Source of the DNA: Thermoplasmata archaeon
GTDB taxonomy: Archaea; Thermoplasmatota; Thermoplasmata; UBA10834
DNA: 10,538 nucleotides
Assembly: GCA_025457845.1 (NCBI GenBank)
Contig: JALOTO010000076.1
Coordinates: 1-10,538 of the forward strand
Direction of reading: 5' to 3'
A program made the position numbers and the translations under genes. The notes under the pieces are model-generated. The model made no database searches. It was given only the letters and a program-made list of their open reading frames with translations, and was not told the origin of the DNA. Below are positions 1-4,916 of the stretch, piece by piece (the first letter of the stretch is position 1; each line of letters begins with the position of its first letter).

Positions 1-237
1 GACATCCTGAACTACGACCTGCCCACGGACAAGCTCAACGACAAGGACATCCAGGCGCTGAACGCGGAGAAGACCGACCCGCGCTTCAAGGACGAGTTCT
101 GGAAACACGAGATTGACCTGATGCTCGAGATCGGGAAGAAGGCGGAGCAGCAGGCGCTCGCCAAGTACGGCCTGGACTACGTCACGGACACATATCTCCC
201 CGAGAAGCTCTCGCACCTCGGGATACTGAAGTCCTAA
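1..237 (+). CDS. top6A: DNA topoisomerase VI subunit A, C-terminal end (partial)
   Basis: The frame is open from the first base and stops with TAA at 235-237, giving the last 78 residues of a protein that begins outside the window. The segment contains [18 protein letters not shown], a DPRFKDEFW stretch, and near the end [20 protein letters not shown] followed by YLPEKL. I recognise this as the conserved C-terminus of archaeal topoisomerase VI subunit A, the Spo11-like subunit that cuts DNA. With subunit B (an ATPase) it forms an A2B2 type IIB enzyme that relaxes and decatenates DNA. The catalytic tyrosine and Toprim acidic residues lie upstream and are not visible here. Subunit B usually sits next to subunit A in archaea, so top6B is probably just upstream (inference). 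The gene is convergent with the acetyltransferase at 234-1193, overlapping it by four bases. Confidence 0.93.
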   Translation, partial: DILNYDLPTDKLNDKDIQALNAEKTDPRFKDEFWKHEIDLMLEIGKKAEQQALAKYGLDYVTDTYLPEKLSHLGILKS

Positions 238-1193
238 CCGGTCCAGGTGCAGAGGTTGAATGTCCTCTCGCCGAGGCCAGGGGACCCGAGCCACATCATC
301 CTCTCGAAGGACTGCACGACGGAGTAGCCCCTGGAGAACGCGATGTCCAGCGCCCGCCTGGAGACGGACGGCACGGGCAGCGATATCTCGACGGACTTTG
401 CATCTATCGCGGCCAGCTCCGCGACCGCGACGAGCGGGACGATTATCTCGTCCTTGAACGCCGGGTCGACCGCGAGCACCCTCACCGCGGAGCCTGGCAT
501 CTCCTCGCGCTTCGGGGCCGTGTGGAGCACACAGAAGCCGGCGACCCTGCCCTTCGTCGTCGCGATGAGCGTGTCGCCCAGGGAGAACTCCTCGGTCAGG
601 GTGACCTCGCTGGAGTAGTCCAGGCCTGGATGCAGTGCGTTGGAGATCCTGCGTATCTCGGCCATGACAGCGGACTTCGCCGCGCTCTCGGAGAGCCTCT
701 CGACCGCTATCTCCCCGAACACCTCGTCAGGTGGCTCTATGTCGAAGAGCCGCTTGCCCATCACGAGCACCAGGCCGGCGGGGCGCAGGCCGACCCTGAG
801 GTACATGCCTATGTTCAGCTGGCTCTCGGGCATGGTCTCGAGGCCTATGTCCGTGCACCTCGCCGACTCGAGGTACCTGAGGCACATGCGGAGGAGCTCC
901 TTGCCGGCACCCCTCCCCTGATATGACGGGAGCACGGAGACCGGGCCCGCCCACCCCGTCCTCCCGAGGACGTGGGAGAAGGACGAACCGATTATCCCCG
1001 CGAAGTCGTCCACCGCGACGAACGCGCCCTCCGCATCGGACCTCATGTATGAGAGGAGGTTCTGGTCCGTCCTGGGGGCGATCTTGACTATGTCGGGATA
1101 GAACCGCTTCCTGAGGTCGTCCCATGCTAGGGAATCGACGCGCTTGACCTCGGACAGGTCCTCGACCCGCATCTTCCTGATCACGACGGACAT
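234..1193 (-). CDS. GNAT-family N-acetyltransferase with a degenerate second half
   Basis: The protein has 319 residues, starting at ATG 1193-1191 and ending in TAG. Residues 1-150 form a canonical GNAT fold: an N-terminal strand ([11 protein letters not shown]), then motif A at about 83-101 with the acetyl-CoA pyrophosphate loop Q92-G-R-G-A-G97, then a motif B-like [12 protein letters not shown] at about 127-138. These enzymes transfer an acetyl group from acetyl-CoA to an amine; the acceptor cannot be predicted. Residues 160-303 have a second GNAT-like pattern (RVAGFCVLH, then RVLAVDP, then [13 protein letters not shown]) but no Q/R-x-x-G-x-G/A loop. They probably form a non-catalytic companion domain, as in two-domain GNATs. 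A further ATG at 1229 would add 12 residues, but the family N-terminus begins at the chosen Met. No strong Shine-Dalgarno is visible; GAGAG lies about 7 bases upstream. It is cytoplasmic and monocistronic, divergent from the DUF89 gene. Confidence 0.85.
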   Translation of the reverse strand: MSVVIRKMRVEDLSEVKRVDSLAWDDLRKRFYPDIVKIAPRTDQNLLSYMRSDAEGAFVAVDDFAGIIGSSFSHVLGRTGWAGPVSVLPSYQGRGAGKELLRMCLRYLESARCTDIGLETMPESQLNIGMYLRVGLRPAGLVLVMGKRLFDIEPPDEVFGEIAVERLSESAAKSAVMAEIRRISNALHPGLDYSSEVTLTEEFSLGDTLIATTKGRVAGFCVLHTAPKREEMPGSAVRVLAVDPAFKDEIIVPLVAVAELAAIDAKSVEISLPVPSVSRRALDIAFSRGYSVVQSFERMMWLGSPGLGERTFNLCTWTG

Positions 1194-1266
1194 GCTCGTT
1201 CTCTCACGCGTGCAACTGCGTCCGTGCATATCAAACTAGGGAGCTGATTATGTACATCCAGATTGG

Positions 1267-1272
1267 TTATAT
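1267..1272 (+). promoter_or_regulatory. TATA box of the DUF89-epimerase operon, near-leaderless transcript
   Basis: TTATAT is centred about 29 bases before the ATG at 1299. Archaeal transcription normally begins about 25-27 bases after the TATA centre, so the transcript would start at roughly 1296-1299, and no Shine-Dalgarno lies in the gap. This points to a leaderless or near-leaderless mRNA. The box sits within the 105-base divergent spacer shared with the acetyltransferase gene. On the other strand, TTTGATATG near 1227-1235 is a weaker TATA candidate for that gene. Confidence 0.6.
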
Positions 1273-1298
1273 CCGGGGAACCTCATCCCGGCTGCGCC

Positions 1299-2183
1299 AT
1301 GAGGATGAGCCCCGAGTGCGTGCCGTGCCTGGTGAGGAGAGTGCTCTTCGAGGCGGAGGAGTGGGACCCGTCCAAGGCCCATGAGGCCGTGAGGGTCGCC
1401 TCCGAGATGCTGGGGGAGCTGTTCGGGGATGACGTCTGCTCCGCGGGCGTGGCGTCCAAGGTCCACAGGGCGGTGTACGATGTCCTCGGGACGGACGACC
1501 CGTACGCCGACCTCAAGGCGAAGGGCAACGAGGTGGCCCTCGAGCTCTACCCCGCTGCGGAGAGATTCGTCGCCGGATCCAGAGACAGGCTCAGGGCGGC
1601 GTTCCTGTGTGCGGTCGTCGGCAACGTCCTCGACTTCGGCATAGGGACGGCGTTCGACCACCCCGCGGCCCTCAGGAAGGAGTTCAAGAACCTGCTGGAC
1701 GAGGGGCTCGGGCACGACGACACCCCCAGGGTGAGGAAGCTACTCTCGAAGGCCGACCGCATCGTCTACCTCGTCGACAACTGCGGCGAGGTCGTGCTGG
1801 ACAGGCTCGCCCTCAAGCAGATCAAGAAGTTCGATGTCGAAGTGACCCTCGCCGTGAAGGGCGAACCGATACTCTCCGATGCCACCCTTGCCGACATCCA
1901 CGGGCTCGGCATCGAGGAGCTGGTGGACCGGGTCGTGGAGACGCCTGGGTTCGCGGTCGGGGTGGACCTCGGCTCGCTCGAGGGGGAGTTCGGGAGGATG
2001 CTCAGGGACTCGGACCTCGTCATAGCCAAGGGCATGGGCAACTTCGAGGCGCTCTCCGAGACGGACATCGCCCCGGTGGCCTACATGCTGCGGACCAAGT
2101 GCCGGCCCGTCGCCGACGCGATGGGCCTTCCCAAGGACATCAACGCCGTCAAGCTCTTCGCCAGGAGGCGGTCGCCACGATAG
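1299..2183 (+). CDS. DUF89/ARMT1-like metal-dependent phosphatase candidate
   Basis: The protein has 294 residues. It opens with MRMSPECVPCLVRR, the N-terminal CxxC (C7, C10) typical of archaeal DUF89 proteins. The rest of the signature follows: VVGNVLDFG at 107-113, YLVDNCGEVVLDRL at 157-170 (metal-site D160 and N161, with E164 and D168), AVKGEPILSDA at 185-195, and SDLVIAKGMGNFE at 238-250. DUF89 members studied biochemically are Mn/Co/Ni-dependent phosphatases thought to clear damaged or over-accumulated phosphometabolites; the substrate of this one is unknown. The ATG at 1299 was preferred over an upstream in-frame TTG at 1263. Family members start just before the CxxC motif, and the TTG lies ahead of the TATA box. 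It is the first gene of an operon: its TAG stop overlaps the presumed start of the epimerase-like gene, and its last codons carry that gene's AGGAGG. It is cytoplasmic. Confidence 0.88.
   Translation: MRMSPECVPCLVRRVLFEAEEWDPSKAHEAVRVASEMLGELFGDDVCSAGVASKVHRAVYDVLGTDDPYADLKAKGNEVALELYPAAERFVAGSRDRLRAAFLCAVVGNVLDFGIGTAFDHPAALRKEFKNLLDEGLGHDDTPRVRKLLSKADRIVYLVDNCGEVVLDRLALKQIKKFDVEVTLAVKGEPILSDATLADIHGLGIEELVDRVVETPGFAVGVDLGSLEGEFGRMLRDSDLVIAKGMGNFEALSETDIAPVAYMLRTKCRPVADAMGLPKDINAVKLFARRRSPR
2163..2168 (+). promoter_or_regulatory. Shine-Dalgarno AGGAGG for the epimerase-like gene
   Basis: A perfect AGGAGG lies inside the last codons of the DUF89 gene. It is 8 bases before ACG 2177 and 11 bases before ATA 2180. 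The nearest conventional in-frame start, GTG 2207, is 38 bases away. The site therefore places translation initiation at about 2177-2180, although no ATG, GTG or TTG occurs there. Confidence 0.6.
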
Positions 2184-3223
2184 ATTCCATCGAGACCCTG
2201 ACGCTGGTGAACAAACGCGCGAGCACTTTCAGGATCGCGACCGGCTCCTCCGACCAGGAGGAGAACGTCCTGGTGAAGGTCAGGGCAGGGGGGCTGTACG
2301 GGATCGGCGCGGCCAACCCGACGGACGTCACCCACGAGACGCTCGAATCGGTCCAGGCGTTCCTGATGAAGGTCCCGAAGAAGGTCGTCGGCACGGACGA
2401 GAGCGACATCATGAAGCTCCACAAGAGGCTGGACGCCATCGCGCCTGGGAACACGGCCGCGAAGGCCGCGGTCGACTGCGCAGTCCACGACCTCCTGGCC
2501 AAGGGGCAGGGGAAGCCACTGCACTCGATCCTCGGGACCGCTGGAAGGAGCAAGGTCCTGACGGACATGACGATAGGGATCGAGACGAAGGACGTGACCG
2601 TCAAGAAGGCGGTCCATCACTACAAGAAGGGGTTCAGGGCGCTGAAGGTCAAGGTGGGACTCGACCTCGAAGGGGACATCAGACGGGTGGCAGCCGTGAG
2701 GGACGCTGTCGGGCCGAAGGTGGAGCTGAGGGTGGACGCGAACCAGGGCTACTCGGTCGAGCAGGCGATACGCTTCTGCGAGGAGATGGCGACCATCGGT
2801 GTCGTCGTCGTGGAGCAGCCCGTCAAGGCAGAAGACCTCGTGGGGCTGAAGCGGGTCACCGAGGCGAGCAGGGTCGACATCATGGCCGACGAGTGCGTAC
2901 GGTCCCTCGCGGAAGCGAAGAAGGTCGTCGAGGACCGCACGGTGGACATGATCAACATCAAGCTCATGAAGAGCGCCGGGCTGCACGGCGCCGTCGCCAT
3001 AGACAGGCTCGCGGCCGACGCGGGGATAAGCACCATGGTCGGCTGCATGGGGGAGCTCCAGGTCTCAATAGCGGCCGGGCTGCACTTCGCGCTCAGCTCG
3101 GACAACGTGAGGTATGCGGACCTCGACTCGGAGGACCGGACATCGGGGCTGGAGTTCGAGGATGGGCACCTGCTCGCCCCGAAGGGGCCCGGACTGGGTA
3201 TCAGCACCCCTTTGGACGGGTGA
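2180..3223 (+). CDS. Enolase-superfamily dipeptide-epimerase-like enzyme, non-canonical start
   Basis: The protein has 347 residues if it starts at ATA 2180, and ends in TGA. It has an N-terminal capping domain (FRIATGSSDQEENVLVKVR at 17-35) and a TIM barrel with the muconate-lactonizing/epimerase set of residues. These are K156 and K158 (RALKVKVG), metal ligands D186 (RVDANQG), E212 (VVEQPV) and D237 (IMADEC), K261 (NIKLMKSAG), and D314-x-D316 (YADLD). The TDMTIGI strand and the late DxD motif fit dipeptide epimerases of the L-Ala-D/L-Glu epimerase type. These enzymes invert the alpha carbon through an enolate held by Mg2+, with the two lysines as acid/base. Archaea lack murein, so a peptide other than Ala-Glu, or a different reaction, is likely. 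The start is uncertain: ATA overlaps the upstream stop (ATAG), and GTG 2207 would remove the first strand. It is coupled to the DUF89 gene. Confidence 0.85.
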   Translation: MDSIETLTLVNKRASTFRIATGSSDQEENVLVKVRAGGLYGIGAANPTDVTHETLESVQAFLMKVPKKVVGTDESDIMKLHKRLDAIAPGNTAAKAAVDCAVHDLLAKGQGKPLHSILGTAGRSKVLTDMTIGIETKDVTVKKAVHHYKKGFRALKVKVGLDLEGDIRRVAAVRDAVGPKVELRVDANQGYSVEQAIRFCEEMATIGVVVVEQPVKAEDLVGLKRVTEASRVDIMADECVRSLAEAKKVVEDRTVDMINIKLMKSAGLHGAVAIDRLAADAGISTMVGCMGELQVSIAAGLHFALSSDNVRYADLDSEDRTSGLEFEDGHLLAPKGPGLGISTPLDG

Positions 3224-3291
3224 AGGGCGCCCCCCGCGTGCCTGGCTAGGCCCCACTTAACGGCCGAAAGACCGCTGGGAGGTCAATAAGC

Positions 3292-3298
3292 CTTATAA
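3292..3298 (+). promoter_or_regulatory. TATA box of the coiled-coil protein gene
   Basis: CTTATAA in an otherwise GC-rich 124-base spacer. A start about 26 bases downstream (around 3321) gives a leader of roughly 27 bases before the ATG at 3348. No clear Shine-Dalgarno is present; GGCGGG at 3336-3341 is the nearest purine-rich stretch. Confidence 0.6.
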
Positions 3299-3347
3299 CA
3301 TAGGTCCGGTATCCCCTCGCCAGCACATTTGGCTCGGCGGGTTTTGG

Positions 3348-4205
3348 ATGCCAAAGAAGACAATCAGCGAACTGCAGAGCGCCGAAGAGAAGCTCAGCGC
3401 GCTTCTCAACAAGCGGGACGAGATAAACGAACAGGCATTTGTTCTCAGGTCCGAGAGGGACGACCGGAAGCGGACCGTCCGTGAGGCGCTCGCAGCCGCC
3501 AGGGACCAGAGGGACGCGATCGTCGCCGAGATGCGTCTCCACAAGGCCAAGAGGGACGAGCTCCAGAAGAAGGCCAAGGCGCTCATCGCCGTGAGGAAGG
3601 ACATCAAGGGCGAGCCGCAGGCGGACCTCAGGGGCGGCACCAGGGCCATCGAGAGGCAGATCAGGGACATGGAGATGAAGCACCAGACGACGCCCATGTC
3701 CGTCGCCGACGAGAAGGAGTTCCTGGAGGGCATCAAGGCCAAGGCCAACGAGCTCGCGAAGATGAGGAAGGTGCTCGCGGACCAGGACAAGGTCGACAAG
3801 GAGGCCCGCGGCGTCGACAAGAGCATAGACGAGCTCTTCAGGCAGGCGGACAAGGAGCACGAGGAGGTCGTCCGCCTCTCCGACGAGAGCCAGAAGTTCC
3901 ACGACGAGGCCTCGAGCCTCTTCAAGGAGATGAAGACCCTATCGGAGACGGCCGACAAGAAGCACCAGGAGTTCATCAAGACCAAGGAGGAGGCCGACGC
4001 GGCCCACCAGAAGGCGATGGAGCTCCGCGAGAAGGTCCTCGAGGTCAGGAACGCCAAGAGGGCCGAGCGCATGGAGGAGAGGACCGCCGTGCGCGAGGTC
4101 AATGTCACCGCCCGGAGGGTGCTCGACGACAAGCACCGCAAGGAGCAGGTCGCCGACGAGGCGCTCAGGACCCTTCTCAAGGGCGGGAAGATTCAGATCG
4201 GCTAG
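3348..4205 (+). CDS. COG1340-type archaeal coiled-coil protein
   Basis: The protein has 285 residues, very rich in Lys, Glu, Arg, Asp and Ala, and nearly all predicted coiled coil. There are two helical arms, at about 5-85 and 120-270. A short break at about 86-118 contains LRGGTRAIERQIRDMEMKHQ followed by TTPMSVADEKEFLEGIK. That central stretch (a QTT/QTxxLSxEEEKE-type motif leading into IKAK) and the overall length match the conserved archaeal coiled-coil family COG1340, which has no established function. No transmembrane helix or signal peptide is present, so it is cytoplasmic. The C-terminus (TLLKGGKIQIG) is a short non-coiled tail, common in this family. It has its own TATA box and is probably monocistronic. 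Its TAG stop lies inside the palindrome CTAG, which also holds the stop of the opposing ATPase gene. Confidence 0.82.
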   Translation: MPKKTISELQSAEEKLSALLNKRDEINEQAFVLRSERDDRKRTVREALAAARDQRDAIVAEMRLHKAKRDELQKKAKALIAVRKDIKGEPQADLRGGTRAIERQIRDMEMKHQTTPMSVADEKEFLEGIKAKANELAKMRKVLADQDKVDKEARGVDKSIDELFRQADKEHEEVVRLSDESQKFHDEASSLFKEMKTLSETADKKHQEFIKTKEEADAAHQKAMELREKVLEVRNAKRAERMEERTAVREVNVTARRVLDDKHRKEQVADEALRTLLKGGKIQIG

Positions 4206-4915
4206 GCCTTCGGCTGCTTCGGCTTGAACTCGGACCCAGGGATCTCGCCTGTTATCCGTCCATCTTCTATCGTGAGCACCGTGTCGGCTATCTCGCCTAT
4301 GCGGTGGTCGTGCGTCACAATCACTACTGTCTTCCCGTACTCATCCCTCAGTCGCTTGAACAGCATGAGTATCTCGTGCCCCGTTTCCGAATCCAGCTCG
4401 CCAGTGGGCTCGTCCGCGAGGAGGATGGGCGGGTCGTTCGCTAGCGCGGTGGCGATGCCCACCCTCTGCTGCTCGCCTCCAGAGAGCTCGTCCGGCTTGT
4501 GCTTCGCCCGCCCGTACATGCCGACCATCTCGATCAGCTCTCCGCTGCGCTTCGTCATGTCGGCAGACGGTCTGCCCGCGAGCCGCATCGGCAGCTCCAC
4601 GTTCTCCATCGCGGTGAGGGTCGGTACGAGGTTGAAGAACTGGAAGACTATTCCGACCCTGTTGCGCCTGTGCTCCACCATCTCCGCGTCCGTCAGGTCC
4701 ACGAGGTTCGTGCCATCGAGCATGATGGATCCTGCCGTCGGGCGGTCGAGGCATCCCAGGATGTTCAGCAGGGTGGTCTTCCCGCATCCCGATGGGCCCA
4801 TCACAGCCAGCACCTGTCCGCCTCTGATCGTGCAGTCCAAACCCCTTAGAGCGATTACTTCCGACTTGCCGGTCTTGTAGACCTTGATCAGATCCTTGAT
4901 GACTATGTCTCCCAT
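4202..4915 (-). CDS. ABC transporter ATP-binding protein, LolD/MacB-like
   Basis: The protein has 237 residues and every ATPase motif is intact. Walker A is GPSGCGKTT (40-48), the Q-loop is Q92 in VFQFFNL, the signature is LSGGEQQ (144-150), Walker B is ILLADEP (164-170) with catalytic E169, and the switch histidine is H202 in VTHD. Closest by pattern are the ATPases that power FtsX-fold permeases (LolD, MacB, FtsE type). It binds and hydrolyses ATP on the cytoplasmic face of the permease encoded just upstream. The ATG at 4915 is preferred over a GTG nine bases upstream: GAGGTG lies six bases before the ATG and overlaps that GTG. The permease stop and this start form TGAcATG, so the genes are translationally coupled. 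The residues after the signature read RVGIATAL, where RVAIARAL is usual. It ends in TAG. Confidence 0.95.
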   Translation of the reverse strand: MGDIVIKDLIKVYKTGKSEVIALRGLDCTIRGGQVLAVMGPSGCGKTTLLNILGCLDRPTAGSIMLDGTNLVDLTDAEMVEHRRNRVGIVFQFFNLVPTLTAMENVELPMRLAGRPSADMTKRSGELIEMVGMYGRAKHKPDELSGGEQQRVGIATALANDPPILLADEPTGELDSETGHEILMLFKRLRDEYGKTVVIVTHDHRIGEIADTVLTIEDGRITGEIPGSEFKPKQPKA

Positions 4916-4916
4916 G

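Noticed and set aside
1607..2179. Long in-frame upstream extension of the epimerase-like gene
   Set aside because: This part is an Arg/Gly-rich out-of-frame reading of the DUF89 gene. Homology begins at about 2180, where the AGGAGG also points.
2081..2986. 301-residue minus-strand open frame opposite the epimerase-like gene
   Set aside because: The plus-strand frame has a full set of enolase-superfamily catalytic residues. The minus frame is His/Arg/Leu/Asp-rich low-complexity sequence typical of antisense in high-GC DNA.
3261..3274. Small hairpin (CGGCC-GAAA-GACCG) in the spacer before the coiled-coil gene
   Set aside because: The stem is only five pairs with one mismatch and has no following T-tract, so it is not convincing as a terminator or RNA element.
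3293..4180. 295-residue minus-strand open frame opposite the coiled-coil gene
   Set aside because: It is Ser/Leu-rich because it reads Lys/Glu/Arg codons backwards. It has no motif, and the plus strand carries a recognisable conserved family and a promoter.
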